Positions 44,073-53,309 of a stretch of DNA of 64,000 nt are shown here, piece after piece. This stretch comes from Phaeobacter gallaeciensis (GTDB lineage: Bacteria; Pseudomonadota; Alphaproteobacteria; Rhodobacterales; Rhodobacteraceae): NCBI RefSeq assembly GCF_001678945.1, contig NZ_CP015124.1, forward strand, positions 744,001 to 808,000, written 5' to 3'. The translations under genes were made by a program, and so were the position numbers. Every line of letters starts with the position of its first letter. Positions within the stretch are counted from its first letter, which is position 1. The notes under the pieces are model-generated. The model was not told where the DNA came from. It saw nothing but the letters and a program-made list of their open reading frames with translations, and made no database searches.

Positions 44073-44789
44073 TCAGACCCAGAGGTCTGCCTGGCCCAGC
44101 GGCGCGAAATCCTCCGCACAAAGCGCCCCGCGGGCCTGGGGACGATAGCGCAGCCGCACAGCTGCCAGCAGCGTCTCATCCTCCACCGGGGCGGTATATC
44201 CGATGTCGCGGGCATAGGCGCGGAAACGCGCCATATCGGCGCTCTCTGACTCCATCAGGCTCTGCCCTGCCGCCTCCGCTTGCGCTACCTGCCGGGCGAG
44301 CCCCTGACGGGCCAGCCGCGCCCAGTCAAACCGGGCACCCGGATCGCATTTGCGTCCCGGCGCCATGTCCGAATGGCCGATCACCCCCTCGGGCGCGATA
44401 TCCCAGCGGCGCAGGATATCGCCCAGCAACCGCTCCAGCCGCGTCATCTGCGGTTCGGAAAACGGATGATCGCCGCGATTGTCCAACTCGATACCGATTG
44501 ACCGGGAATTGAGATCCTCCAGCCCGCACCATTCGCCAGCACCGGCGTGCCAGGCGCGCTGCGCCTCCTCCACCATCTGCCAGAGGGTACCATCCTGTCC
44601 GATCAGGTAATGAGCCGACACCTCGGCCGCAGGATCACACAGCCGCTGCAGGGCAGCCTCAGCCGTCTCCATTGCTGTGTAGTGCAGAACCACGAAAGCC
44701 GGCGTCAGACCGTCACGACGCGGACCGAAATTGGGGCTGGGATGCCAGATCGCCCCGGCCTCATCCCCTGCCCTGCCAGTTCCGGACAT
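44073..44789 (-). CDS. N-acetylmuramoyl-L-alanine amidase, AmpD/AmiD type
   Basis: 238 residues. Amidase_2 domain at about residues 25-150: VVLHYTA (first zinc His), HYLIGQDGTLWQMV, AWHAGAGEWCGLEDLNSRSIGIEL, and IGHSDMAPGRKCDPGARFDW with the second His and Asp. The C-terminus has a peptidoglycan-binding-like ARDIGYTAPVEDETLLAAVRLRYRP segment, as in AmiD. No signal peptide, so cytoplasmic recycling of anhydromuropeptides is likely. Its start overlaps the upstream lipoprotein stop by one base, which implies coupled translation. Confidence 0.92.
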   Translation of the reverse strand: MSGTGRAGDEAGAIWHPSPNFGPRRDGLTPAFVVLHYTAMETAEAALQRLCDPAAEVSAHYLIGQDGTLWQMVEEAQRAWHAGAGEWCGLEDLNSRSIGIELDNRGDHPFSEPQMTRLERLLGDILRRWDIAPEGVIGHSDMAPGRKCDPGARFDWARLARQGLARQVAQAEAAGQSLMESESADMARFRAYARDIGYTAPVEDETLLAAVRLRYRPQARGALCAEDFAPLGQADLWV

Positions 44790-45565
44790 CAGGAGTCTTC
44801 GCGCAGGACCAGACGATAGGGGGACGGGTCCCAGCCGCAGGCATAGCCATCCCCATCCGGGTCCAGCGCGTAGCGGTCGCGTTTGGGGCCGCCGGCCTCA
44901 AGAAACGCCACCTGCGCCAGTTCGGGCGAGGCATAGCCCGCGCAGTTGCGCGACGAGCGGGCCTTCAGATTGATACCCGTGCGGCTGAAGATGCGGTTGC
45001 CCGGCGGGTTGGAAGTGCTGAGCGCGTATTGAACGATATTGGGATCCCGGTTGCCCGCAGAGACCGTGGGCAGCGCCGTCGGCTCCACCACCTGATACTG
45101 GGCGCGCTGCCGCTTCAGACGCTCGGCATCGCTTTCGATGGTCTGGCGCGAGGACACCGCATCAAAGCTGTTTTCGTCCGACAGACGCGGGTTGCCGCCG
45201 ACGATCTGCGGCGCCGGGTTGTCCGGGCTCGCTTCAAGCGGCGCCTGACCAGAGTTGGCCTGCGCCGCACTCAGGGCTGCTGCCGTTTCGCGAGCGATAT
45301 CGGCATTGCTGCCAGTGCCAACCGAGGCTCCAGCCGCAGCGACCGAGGTTGCGCTGCTCTGATCTGTCGGCATTACCAGAGGCGCGCCGACAACCTGGGG
45401 CGCGGGGATCAGCGGATCGCCGTTGATCGTAGTGCCCTGCGCCGGACGGGCGGCGAAGGGATCGCCGTCCACGCCCACCCCGGCCGCGCTGTCCGGCACT
45501 GGCGGGCTGCAAGCTGCAAGGGCCAGAAGACTGCCAGCGGCGGCGAGGGAGACGAAGACGCGCAT
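44789..45565 (-). CDS. lipoprotein with C-terminal excalibur-like calcium loop
   Basis: 258 residues. Lipobox LAAC (Cys about 18) and a long, Ala/Ser/Pro-rich low-complexity middle. The C-terminus SSRNCAGYASPELAQVAFLEAGGPKRDRYALDPDGDGYACGWDPSP resembles the excalibur domain (DxDxDGxxC with paired Cys). AGGTGA before ATG 45563-45565 fixes the start. Coupled by a one-base overlap to an amidase gene, so a cell-envelope role is plausible. Family assignment of the tail is by motif only. Confidence 0.7.
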   Translation of the reverse strand: MRVFVSLAAAGSLLALAACSPPVPDSAAGVGVDGDPFAARPAQGTTINGDPLIPAPQVVGAPLVMPTDQSSATSVAAAGASVGTGSNADIARETAAALSAAQANSGQAPLEASPDNPAPQIVGGNPRLSDENSFDAVSSRQTIESDAERLKRQRAQYQVVEPTALPTVSAGNRDPNIVQYALSTSNPPGNRIFSRTGINLKARSSRNCAGYASPELAQVAFLEAGGPKRDRYALDPDGDGYACGWDPSPYRLVLREDS

Positions 45566-45616
45566 CGGGATCACCTGTTTATGGTCGTATGGTTTATGCT
45601 CTTGTTTGAGCCGGTT

Positions 45617-47104
45617 TTACCACCATTTCCCCGGCTTTGCCACAAACCCGGCGGCCTGCTCTAGCGCATAGGCGGTGTTCAGCAGATCGCCCTCTTCCCA
45701 GGGGCGGCCGATCAGCTGCAGGCCCAGCGGCAGACCCTGTGCATCGACACCCGCAGGCACAGAGATGCCCGGCAGGCCCGCAAGATTCACAGTGACGGTA
45801 AAGACGTCATTGAGGTACATCTGCACCGGATCCGCATCGGTCATTTCACCCAGCCCAAAAGCAGCAGAGGGCGTCGCCGGTGTCAGGATCGCGTCCACGC
45901 CTGCCGCAAAGACATCTTCGAAGTCCTTCTTGATCAGGGTGCGAACGCGGCGGGCGCGGTTGTAATAGGCATCATAGAAGCCTGCCGACAGCACGTAGGT
46001 GCCGACCATCACGCGGCGCTGCACCTCGTGGCCAAAGCCTTCGGCGCGGGTCTTTTCGTACATCTCGGTGATGCCGTCGCCAGCCTCCAGCATGGCGCGG
46101 TGGCCGTAGCGCACCCCGTCATAGCGTGCCAGGTTCGACGAGGCTTCGGCCGGGGCGATAACGTAATAGGCAGGCAGCGCGTATTTGGTGTGCGGCAGCG
46201 AGATGTCGACGATCTCGGCGCCCGCGTCCTTCAGCATGGCAGTGCCATCGGCCCAGAGCTTTTCGATCTCGGCGGGCATGCCGTCCATGCGGTACTCTTT
46301 CGGGATACCGATCTTCTTGCCCTTGATGTCGCCGGTCAGCATCGCCTCGAAGTTCGGCACGGCCAGATCGGCGCTGGTGCTGTCCTTGGGATCATGCCCG
46401 GCCATGGCTTCGAGCATGATCGCCGCATCGCGCACCGATTTGGTCATCGGTCCGGCCTGATCCAGCGAAGAGGCAAAGGCCACGATGCCCCAGCGCGAGC
46501 AGCGCCCGTAGGTGGGTTTGATGCCGACGGTGCCGGTAAAGGCCGCAGGCTGGCGGATCGAGCCGCCGGTGTCGGTGCCGGTGGCCGCAAGGCACAGGTC
46601 CGCTGCAACAGCCGCAGCCGAGCCGCCCGAGGAGCCACCCGGTGTCAGCTTGGCATCGCTGCCGTCACGCCGCCAGGGGCTGACCACATCGCCATAGGCA
46701 GAGGTTTCGTTGGATGAGCCCATGGCGAATTCGTCCATGTTCAGCTTGCCCAGCATCACGGAACCCGCATCGACCAGTTTCTGCGAAACGGTCGACTCAT
46801 ACTCGGGCTTGAAGCCTTTAAGGATGTTGGAGGCCGCCTGGCTGTCCACGCCCTTGGTGCAGAACAGATCCTTGATCCCGACCGGCAGGCCGCACATGGC
46901 AGGCGCATCGCCTTCCTTGATGCGGGCATCGGCTGCCTTTGCGCGCTCCAGCGCGATCTCGGGCGTCTTGTGCACGAAGGCGTTCAGCGCATCGGCGCCT
47001 TCGATGGCCTTCAGGCACGCTTCGGTCAGCTCGACTGAGGTGGTGTCGCCTTTGCGCAGGGCATCGCGGGCCTCGGCCAGGCCCAGTTTGTTCAGATCGC
47101 TCAT
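45617..47104 (-). CDS. gatA: Asp/Glu-tRNA amidotransferase subunit A
   Basis: 495 residues. Amidase-signature protein of the GatCAB complex, which turns misacylated Glu-tRNA(Gln) or Asp-tRNA(Asn) into the Gln or Asn form. Catalytic Ser-cisSer-Lys triad: Lys in [13 protein letters not shown] near residue 75, and [36 protein letters not shown] near residues 150-185. Preceded by gatC, which ends 3 bp upstream. gatB is not in the window. Full length. Confidence 0.97.
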   Translation of the reverse strand: MSDLNKLGLAEARDALRKGDTTSVELTEACLKAIEGADALNAFVHKTPEIALERAKAADARIKEGDAPAMCGLPVGIKDLFCTKGVDSQAASNILKGFKPEYESTVSQKLVDAGSVMLGKLNMDEFAMGSSNETSAYGDVVSPWRRDGSDAKLTPGGSSGGSAAAVAADLCLAATGTDTGGSIRQPAAFTGTVGIKPTYGRCSRWGIVAFASSLDQAGPMTKSVRDAAIMLEAMAGHDPKDSTSADLAVPNFEAMLTGDIKGKKIGIPKEYRMDGMPAEIEKLWADGTAMLKDAGAEIVDISLPHTKYALPAYYVIAPAEASSNLARYDGVRYGHRAMLEAGDGITEMYEKTRAEGFGHEVQRRVMVGTYVLSAGFYDAYYNRARRVRTLIKKDFEDVFAAGVDAILTPATPSAAFGLGEMTDADPVQMYLNDVFTVTVNLAGLPGISVPAGVDAQGLPLGLQLIGRPWEEGDLLNTAYALEQAAGFVAKPGKWW

Positions 47105-47107
47105 GTC

Positions 47108-47395
47108 TTACTCCACCACCTTGGGGACCGCAAAGAAGCCCTCGCGGGCGTCGGGGGCATTGGCCAGGATCTTGTCCTGCTGATTGCCATCGTTCACCAC
47201 GTCCTCGCGCCGCTTCAGACGCTGCGGCGTGACCGAGGTCATCGGCTCGACCCCTTCCACGTCCACTTCGTTCAGCTGTTCGATGAACCCAAGGATGGTG
47301 TTGAACTCGTCTGCCAGCGCAGGCAGCGCGTCCTCTTCGACCTTGATCCGGGCCAGTTTGGCCACTTTGGCGGCAGTGCTTTGGTCAATCGACAT
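47108..47395 (-). CDS. gatC: Asp/Glu-tRNA amidotransferase subunit C
   Basis: 95 residues. Small subunit that stabilises GatA. Typical start MSIDQSTAAKVAKLARIKVEEDALPAL, then NTILGFIEQLNEVDVEGVEPMTSVTP and a C-terminal DAREGFFAVPKVVE. The ATG at 47393-47395 is chosen over a longer frame. Directly upstream of gatA. Confidence 0.97.
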   Translation of the reverse strand: MSIDQSTAAKVAKLARIKVEEDALPALADEFNTILGFIEQLNEVDVEGVEPMTSVTPQRLKRREDVVNDGNQQDKILANAPDAREGFFAVPKVVE

Positions 47396-47506
47396 GGAAA
47401 CCCTCATCTCGTGTTACAGACGCGTTTACCGCCGCGCCGTCCGCGCCGCAAGCGGGTCTGCACCGAAAACGGGTGTCTATACACAGGCTGGGGAGGGCAA
47501 GAGCGC

Positions 47507-48145
47507 TCATTCGCAGTTATTGTGCATCCGCCACATCGCGGGATCATGACCATCCGGCACCTTGTCGCAGGGATCAGCCGCGTAGCCGCGCAAGCGATTA
47601 TAGGCGGCAATCTGTTCGCCCGAGAGAAACTGCACCGTCTGCAAATGCCGGGACAGGTGGACATACCGCAGATCCGCCCGCGCCGCGCCTGCTTCGGAGA
47701 CCAGACGCCGCAACTCATCGGCGTCGGGGTTGCCTGAGGCAAAGGCCTGATCAAGACGTTCTTCGGCCGCAATGAAGTCCTCTGCGGCCCGCTGCGCCTC
47801 GGCTGCCATTTCGTGATGGATCTGGCGCACCTGCTCGATCTGCGCCGCGCTCAGCCCGATCTGCGGCGCCAGTTCCAGAAGATGCGCAGGCCCGGGCCAG
47901 CCATTCAGTTCCGCCGGAAGAGCAAAGCCCCAGCCTTTGCCCGCGCGCAACTCTGCGATGTCCGCATCCGAAAGGCTTTTGATTCGCCGACTTTGCTGCC
48001 CCGCATAGGGCTGCGCCTCATCACCCTGATGCTGCTGGTGCCCCTGGTGCCCTCCCGCGCCCTCGGCATGGCCGGGCGCAGCGGATATCGGCGCAAGTGC
48101 CAGCAGGCTCAGAAGAACGGCGGCCTTCGACCCGATCATTGTCAC
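47507..48145 (-). CDS. Spy/CpxP-like periplasmic protein with His-rich linker
   Basis: 212 residues. Signal peptide ending ...SAAPGHAEG, a His-rich metal-binding-like stretch (GGHQGHQQHQGDE), then a helical domain with LAPQIGLSAAQIEQVRQIHHEMAAEAQRAAEDFIAAEERLDQAF, the LTxxQ-type pattern of Spy/CpxP/heavy-metal-resistance proteins, and a C-terminal YNRLRGYA. Probably a periplasmic chaperone or metal-stress protein. GTG 48143-48145 lies 7 bases after GGAGG and is preferred to the ATG two codons later. Confidence 0.75.
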   Translation of the reverse strand: MTMIGSKAAVLLSLLALAPISAAPGHAEGAGGHQGHQQHQGDEAQPYAGQQSRRIKSLSDADIAELRAGKGWGFALPAELNGWPGPAHLLELAPQIGLSAAQIEQVRQIHHEMAAEAQRAAEDFIAAEERLDQAFASGNPDADELRRLVSEAGAARADLRYVHLSRHLQTVQFLSGEQIAAYNRLRGYAADPCDKVPDGHDPAMWRMHNNCE

Positions 48146-48328
48146 AGCACTGCCTCCCATCATGTTCTGACGCCCATGAGGGCACATTCACCGCTAGAGC
48201 ACAAGTTTGCTGCGAAACACTGTGGACCGGGTGCCCCTGACCGGGCCTGCAGGACAGCAAACCGATGGAAACAGGCATTCAGCGTGCTAGGGTGAGAGCA
48301 GACAAATCAAGGAATTGGGAGAGACACC

Positions 48329-49021
48329 ATGAAGATCATCTGGCTGGGCCACGGCAGTTTCCGTTTTGAAACCGAAGGAAAGGTGCTGCTGTTGGACCCC
48401 TGGCTGACCGGCAACCCCAGCCTGCCCGAGGACCAGCATGATGCCGCCATCGAAGGCGCCACCCATATCATCCTGACCCATGTTCATTTCGACCATGTGG
48501 TCGATGTGCTGCCGCTCGCGAAAAAACTGAACATTCCCGTGGTTGGCCAATATGACATCATGGGCTTCTGGGGCGAAACCGAAGGGGTAGAAACCGTCGG
48601 CTTCAACAAGGGTGGAACCGTCGATCTGGGCGGGCCGAAACTGTCGATGGTGCCTGCTTCGCACAGCTCGACCTTTGCCACCCCCGAAGGCCCGCGCACC
48701 GGCGGGTCGGAAGTGGGCTATGTGCTGCAGGCCGAAGGCAAGACGATCTATATTTCTGGGGACACCGCGATCATGGCCGACATGGACTGGATCGGGGATT
48801 ACTACAAACCCGATATCGGCATTCTCTGTGCTGGCGGTCACTTCACCATGGACATGAAGCAGGCGGCCTATGCGGCCAAGCGCTACTTCGACTTCAAGAC
48901 GGTAATCCCCTGCCACTACAAGACCTTCCCCCTGCTGGAGCAATCCGCAGAGGATCTGAGTGCAGGCCTGCCCGGTGTCGAGGTGATCGAACCTGAGGTC
49001 ATGACCGCACTTGAGGTCTAA
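48329..49021 (+). CDS. UPF0173 metal-dependent hydrolase
   Basis: 230 residues. Metallo-beta-lactamase fold: MKIIWLGHGSFRFET, ILTHVHFDHVVDV (HxHxDH ligands with two of three His), VPASHSST, ISGDTAIMADM and CHYKTFPLL. This is the UPF0173 family (YtkL-like); substrates are not known. Ribosome binding site GGGAGAG. It overlaps the convergent tag gene by 4 bp. Confidence 0.93.
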   Translation: MKIIWLGHGSFRFETEGKVLLLDPWLTGNPSLPEDQHDAAIEGATHIILTHVHFDHVVDVLPLAKKLNIPVVGQYDIMGFWGETEGVETVGFNKGGTVDLGGPKLSMVPASHSSTFATPEGPRTGGSEVGYVLQAEGKTIYISGDTAIMADMDWIGDYYKPDIGILCAGGHFTMDMKQAAYAAKRYFDFKTVIPCHYKTFPLLEQSAEDLSAGLPGVEVIEPEVMTALEV

Positions 49022-49626
49022 ACCGGCTTTGTGAACGCCGCCCGCGCGCGGGCGGCCTTTTCTCTGCAGCAGCAGCCCAGCGCGTGGTCATTGATCAGCC
49101 CCGTCGCCTGCATGAAGGCAAAAACGGTGGTGGGGCCGACAAACTTCCAGCCACGTTTCTTCAGCGCCTTTGACAGCGCCACGGAGTCCGGGCTGGTCGA
49201 CCTGGTCTGCGGCTCGGGCAGGCTGTCCGGGTCCGGCTCAAAGCTCCAGAAAAACGCGGCGAGCGATCCGGCTTCTTCGACCAGCTCCTGCGCGCATTTC
49301 GCATTGTTGATCACGGCTTCGATCTTGCCCCGGTGGCGGATGATCCCAGCATCCTGCAACAGGCGCTCCACATCCGCATCGGTGTATGTGGCGATGACAT
49401 TCCAATCAAAGCCCGCGAAAGCGGCGCGAAAATTCTCACGCTTGGCCAGAATGGTGCGCCAGCTGAGGCCGGACTGGAAACTTTCAAGGCAGATCTTTTC
49501 GAACAACCGGATATCGTCGCCCACCGGATAGCCCCATTCCGCATCGTGATAGGCATCAAATTCAGGTGCGCTGGCGCTCCAGCCGCAGCGTGGTTGCCCA
49601 TCTTCTCCCACGACAATATTGGCCAT
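49018..49626 (-). CDS. tag: DNA-3-methyladenine glycosylase I
   Basis: 202 residues. Excises 3-methyladenine from alkylated DNA. Features: RCGWS near the start and C-terminal HALGCCCR with HDAEWGYP (the HxxEWG element), KRENFRAAFAGFD and GWKFVGPTTVFAFMQATGLINDH. These Cys and His residues make up the structural zinc site. Full length. Convergent with UPF0173. Confidence 0.96.
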   Translation of the reverse strand: MANIVVGEDGQPRCGWSASAPEFDAYHDAEWGYPVGDDIRLFEKICLESFQSGLSWRTILAKRENFRAAFAGFDWNVIATYTDADVERLLQDAGIIRHRGKIEAVINNAKCAQELVEEAGSLAAFFWSFEPDPDSLPEPQTRSTSPDSVALSKALKKRGWKFVGPTTVFAFMQATGLINDHALGCCCREKAARARAAFTKPV

Positions 49627-49696
49627 CGGATTTCTCTCCGTTCAGAAATCGAAACAAAAAGAGAACATGTCACGGGGCGCATGGGCCGTCCAGTGC

Positions 49697-50557
49697 CTAA
49701 ACGCGCGACAGGTCTTGCCCCGTCGCGCAAGACAGCAGCGCCGCCAGCAGGTCCAGTTCATCATCCTGCGCCAACCGCCCTTTACTGCGCCAGGCAATGG
49801 AGAGCGCGCATTTGACCGCTGCCCATTGCAAAAGACGCTGACGATCCACCGCAAATCCTACTGACCAGAGATCGGCCAGCATCCCGATCCGACGCGGGTC
49901 GCGGGTCAAATCGGGGTTCCCATAGGGATGGCGAAAGGCATTGGCCAACTCGTAGGTCCGCTCTCCAACGATCCCCTTGGCATCAAAGGCGCAATACCCG
50001 CGCGGCGTCTTCATCACGTTGCCATGGTGCAAATCCCCGTGCAGCGGGCGCACATCTATCTGCGTGTTGAGAAGTTCGCAGGCCAGGGTCTGGCACGCGG
50101 CGATCGCCGCCTTGTCTCCCGCCGCACAACTCGGCGCAGGTTTCAGATGGAACAGCGCATCAAAACGATCTTCCAGACGGGGATAGCCCTCTGGCGCCTG
50201 CCCCGTACCGGGATGCAGGCCAGAGGCGACCCTCACCAGCTCGCGTGCAGCCGTTTCGTCCTCACCAGCAATTGCGAGATCGGCAAGCGACGGCCCCTCC
50301 AGCCATTCGATCAGCGCTGCATCCGGGCGCAGGCCATAGACCCGGGCCGCGCAATCCTCCGGCGCAGCCTGCAGAAACCGGAAACCGTCGGCCTCGCTGC
50401 CCATGCCCCGGGCGCCGTAGTATTTCAGCACCGCGGCACCGCCCCCGGCGCGGGAGACTTTCCAAAGGCTGGCAATGGCAGTGGTCGCGATCCACTCCGG
50501 TGCCATCACCCTGAACGCGGCAAGGACGTCTTCCGGCGGTTTCACATGCCCTTCCAC
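49697..50557 (-). CDS. aminoglycoside/hydroxyurea-resistance-type phosphotransferase
   Basis: 286 residues. Kinase fold of the APH(6)/hydroxyurea kinase family (PF04655): KYYGARGMGSEADGFRFLQ, LIEWLEGPSLADLA, then the catalytic loop LHGDLHHGNVM and FDAKGIVGERTYELANAFRHPYG, which replaces the usual DPKG. Such genes are common on proteobacterial chromosomes, and few confer resistance; a metabolite kinase role is possible. GTG start with AGGGGG upstream. Ten base pairs after tadA in the same direction. Confidence 0.88.
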   Translation of the reverse strand: MEGHVKPPEDVLAAFRVMAPEWIATTAIASLWKVSRAGGGAAVLKYYGARGMGSEADGFRFLQAAPEDCAARVYGLRPDAALIEWLEGPSLADLAIAGEDETAARELVRVASGLHPGTGQAPEGYPRLEDRFDALFHLKPAPSCAAGDKAAIAACQTLACELLNTQIDVRPLHGDLHHGNVMKTPRGYCAFDAKGIVGERTYELANAFRHPYGNPDLTRDPRRIGMLADLWSVGFAVDRQRLLQWAAVKCALSIAWRSKGRLAQDDELDLLAALLSCATGQDLSRV

Positions 50558-50566
50558 TCCGGCCCC

Positions 50567-51016
50567 CTATCGTTTCGCGGTGAAGAACTCTTTCAGAATG
50601 GCAGCACAGTCCGCTTCGGCAATCCCTTCGTAGACCTCGGGCACATGGTGTGCCTGCGGGTGTGAAAACACGCAGGCCCCATGGGCAACGCCGCCGGATT
50701 TGGGATCAGAGGCGCCGTAGTAGACCCGGGCGATGCGCGCCGCCGCGATGGCCGCCGCACACATGGCGCAGGGCTCCAGCGTCACATAAAGATCATATCC
50801 CGTCAGGCGCTCCCCTCCCGCTGCAGCGCAGGCGGCGCGGATCGCCAGGATCTCGGCATGGGCAGTAGGATCGTTCAGCTCCCGGGTGCGGTTTCCGGCC
50901 CGCGCCGCGACCGTTCCGTCCGGCGCAATCAGAACCGCGCCCACCGGCACCTCGCCGCGCGCGGCGGCAGCGCGGGCCTCTTCCAGGGCCAGGGTCATGT
51001 GAGAACGGAAAACCAT
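50567..51016 (-). CDS. tadA: tRNA-specific adenosine deaminase
   Basis: 149 residues. Converts A34 to inosine in tRNA-Arg(ACG). Cytidine-deaminase fold with zinc site HAEILAIRAA (His, catalytic Glu) and PCAMCAAAI, plus VPVGAVL near the start. Full length. ATG 51014-51016 is preceded by AGGGAAGG. Divergent from rluB across 61 bp; the kinase gene follows it closely. Confidence 0.95.
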   Translation of the reverse strand: MVFRSHMTLALEEARAAAARGEVPVGAVLIAPDGTVAARAGNRTRELNDPTAHAEILAIRAACAAAGGERLTGYDLYVTLEPCAMCAAAIAAARIARVYYGASDPKSGGVAHGACVFSHPQAHHVPEVYEGIAEADCAAILKEFFTAKR

Positions 51017-51077
51017 GGCCTTCCCTGCCGTAGAATGCCCGCTTTCGCAAGACGCCAGAATGCTCTATGGCGAGGGG

Positions 51078-52205
51078 ATGAGCAAAACACCCGCATCCCC
51101 CAAGCGCCCGCACCGCCCCAAAGGCCCGGCAGGCAAAGCCGCGAAACCGTCGCGTCCCGACGCCGCTGCAGGCGACAAGAGCACGGGCACACCCGAAGGC
51201 GACCGGATCGCCAAGGTTCTGTCGCGGGTCGGCGTTGCCTCGCGGCGCGAGGCCGAGCGGATGATCGCCGAGGGGCGGGTTGCGGTGAATGGCAAGGTGA
51301 TCGACAGCCCCGCGCTGAACGTCACAGCGCGGGACCGGATCCTAATCGACGGCCAGCCCCTTCCCGAGGCAGAAGCGCCGCGCCTGTGGCTTTATCACAA
51401 ACCCGCCGGACTGGTGACCACCACCAGCGACGAGATGGGCCGCACGACCATCTTTGACGAACTTCCCGAGGATCTGCCGCGGGTGATGACCGTCGGGCGG
51501 CTTGACCTCAATTCCGAAGGGCTGCTGCTCCTGACCAACGATGGCGGCATCAAGCGCAAGCTGGAACTGCCCTCGACCGGCTGGCTGCGCCGCTACCGGG
51601 TGCGTATCAAGGGTCGCCCGCAAGAAACGGATTTCGAGCCGCTCCGCAAAGGGCTGGTGATCGACGGCGAGACGTTCCAGCCCATGACCGTGGCGCTGGA
51701 CCGCCAGCAGGGGGCGAACGCCTGGCTGACCGTGGGACTGCGCGAAGGCAAGAACCGCGAAATCCGCCGCGCCATGGAGGATATCGGGTTTTCCGTCAAC
51801 CGCCTGCTGCGCCTGTCCTACGGCCCGTTCCAGCTGGGCAATCTGAAACCCGGGGAAGTCGAAGAACTGCGCCCCCGGGTGATCCGCGATCAGCTAGGTC
51901 TCGAAGACGAAACCGAAGAGACGCCACAGACCGACCGCCCCCAGCGGCGCAAACCGATGCGCGGCAAGCGCCCCGGCGGCCGCAAACCCGGCACTGACGC
52001 CCCTGCCCCCTATAGCGGCGGCGGCGCTGGCAAACCGCGTGGCAAATCGCAGGCCAAGCCACAAGGAGCCCCGACGGGCAAATCCGGCCATACTGGCGGC
52101 GGCAAGCCTGGACAGCCCGGCAAACCGGATACCCGCGGCAAGGGACGCGGCGGCAATGGCGCAAAGCCCGGCAATCGTCCAATCGGCAAGAATCCCCGCC
52201 GCTGA
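51078..52205 (+). CDS. rluB: 23S rRNA pseudouridine synthase RluB-type with basic tail
   Basis: 375 residues. An N-terminal basic, disordered segment (about 45 residues), an S4 RNA-binding domain (RIAKVLSRVGVASRREAERMI), the catalytic domain with VGRLDLNSEGLLLLTNDG (catalytic Asp), and GLREGKNREIRRAMEDIG. Then a C-terminal tail of about 100 residues made of Lys/Arg/Gly/Pro (GKRPGGRKPG, GKPRGKSQAK) with no fold, probably aiding RNA binding. RluB modifies U2605 of 23S rRNA in E. coli; the tail is typical of alphaproteobacteria. Confidence 0.93.
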   Translation: MSKTPASPKRPHRPKGPAGKAAKPSRPDAAAGDKSTGTPEGDRIAKVLSRVGVASRREAERMIAEGRVAVNGKVIDSPALNVTARDRILIDGQPLPEAEAPRLWLYHKPAGLVTTTSDEMGRTTIFDELPEDLPRVMTVGRLDLNSEGLLLLTNDGGIKRKLELPSTGWLRRYRVRIKGRPQETDFEPLRKGLVIDGETFQPMTVALDRQQGANAWLTVGLREGKNREIRRAMEDIGFSVNRLLRLSYGPFQLGNLKPGEVEELRPRVIRDQLGLEDETEETPQTDRPQRRKPMRGKRPGGRKPGTDAPAPYSGGGAGKPRGKSQAKPQGAPTGKSGHTGGGKPGQPGKPDTRGKGRGGNGAKPGNRPIGKNPRR

Positions 52206-52291
52206 GGCATTTGCCCGACACTTCCCCCTAGCAAGGCGGCCTGCAATCCCTTAGATTTCAGGCATGTAAATCGTGTCATGGGGGAACCCGC

Positions 52292-52366
52292 GTGCAGAAA
52301 GTCGCCTTCGCCGCCCTGCTTGTTCTGATGTTCGGACTGAGCACCGGATGGATTGTGGGAGGCTGA
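52292..52366 (+). CDS. possible 24-residue membrane peptide
   Basis: A GTG-started frame encoding MQKVAFAALLVLMFGLSTGWIVGG, a single hydrophobic helix with one Lys at the start, as in small membrane proteins. GGGGGA at 52279-52284 is a plausible ribosome binding site, spaced 7 bases. The frame ends 3 bases before the next gene's ATG, and the following gene's ribosome binding site GGGAGG lies inside it, hinting at coupling. It has no homologue I can name; the short length makes chance occurrence possible. Confidence 0.45.
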   Translation: MQKVAFAALLVLMFGLSTGWIVGG

Positions 52367-52369
52367 TCC

Positions 52370-53284
52370 ATGGCACAGAGGTATGGCGGCAAATACAGCC
52401 CCGATGGCGCCGGTGATCCGGCCGCCTTGGGTGACACATCCCCGCCAACGGGCAAAACCAATTCCTTTCGCAGCGCACAGGTCGATCCTGTCGGCGCCCG
52501 TGCCAATACCATGTTCGTGCCTGGGGGCGTGCTGCTGATCTTGTCGCTGAACGACGGGGCCACCGGTCTGGCGCTTGGCGGGATTGCAGCTGCCCTCTGG
52601 ACCGGGGCCGCCTTTCTTCTGCGCGAAGGGTTGCGGGCCGAAACCGCCTTTGCCGCGCGCCGTGTCGCGCGCAAACCGGCCTTGCCGCGCAAGATCCTCG
52701 CCTCGGTTTTGACCGGCGCCGGGGCCGCGCTGGCCGCCTGGAAGGCAGAACCGGGGATCATGATCGCCGCCGTCTACGGGCTGACAGCCACCGGCCTGCA
52801 TCTGGCCGCCTTTGGCCTTGACCCTTTGCAGGACAAGGGCGTGGAGGGCGTGGACGATTTCCAGCAAAGCCGCGTTGCCCGCGCCGTGGATGAGGCCGAA
52901 GCCTACCTTGACGCCATGCGGGACGCGGCGCTTAGGGCGCGTGACCGGCAGCTGGAGGCGCGTGTGGATCAGTTTCAGGCTGTCGCCCGGGACATGTTCC
53001 GCACCATAGAAGAAGACCCGCGCGACCTGACCGGTGCGCGCAAGTATCTGACCGTCTATCTGCAGGGCGCGCGCGATGCGACCATCAAATTCGCAGATAT
53101 TTATGCCCGCAGCCAGGATCCGCAGGCCCGTAGTGACTACCTTGCCCTGCTGGAAGATCTGGAACAGAATTTTGCAGCCCGTACGCAAAAGATGCTGCTC
53201 GAAGACCGCAGTGATCTGACCATCGAAATCGACGTGCTGCGCGACCGCCTGCAGCGCGAAGGGGTCCGCCTGGACCGCAATTGA
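52370..53284 (+). CDS. XpaC family membrane protein
   Basis: 304 residues. Polar N-terminus, then two hydrophobic hairpins (FVPGGVLLILSLNDGATGLALGGIAAALWTGAAFLL; ILASVLTGAGAALAAW, MIAAVYGLTATGLHLAAFGL), followed by a long helical cytoplasmic domain (FQQSRVARAVDEAEAYLDAMRDAALRARDRQLEARVDQFQAVARDMFRTIEEDPRD). This is the XpaC/5-bromo-4-chloroindolyl phosphate hydrolysis family, which regularly precedes telA. It is first in the TelA cluster; the spacing to telA is 25 bp. Confidence 0.88.
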   Translation: MAQRYGGKYSPDGAGDPAALGDTSPPTGKTNSFRSAQVDPVGARANTMFVPGGVLLILSLNDGATGLALGGIAAALWTGAAFLLREGLRAETAFAARRVARKPALPRKILASVLTGAGAALAAWKAEPGIMIAAVYGLTATGLHLAAFGLDPLQDKGVEGVDDFQQSRVARAVDEAEAYLDAMRDAALRARDRQLEARVDQFQAVARDMFRTIEEDPRDLTGARKYLTVYLQGARDATIKFADIYARSQDPQARSDYLALLEDLEQNFAARTQKMLLEDRSDLTIEIDVLRDRLQREGVRLDRN

Positions 53285-53309
53285 CACTTTGACCCGAGGA
53301 ACGCCACCG

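Noticed and set aside
49697-50557. Acquired antibiotic-resistance gene
   Set aside because: The kinase has the resistance-family fold, but it sits in a core tadA context with normal base composition and no mobile element, so an ordinary chromosomal kinase is more likely.
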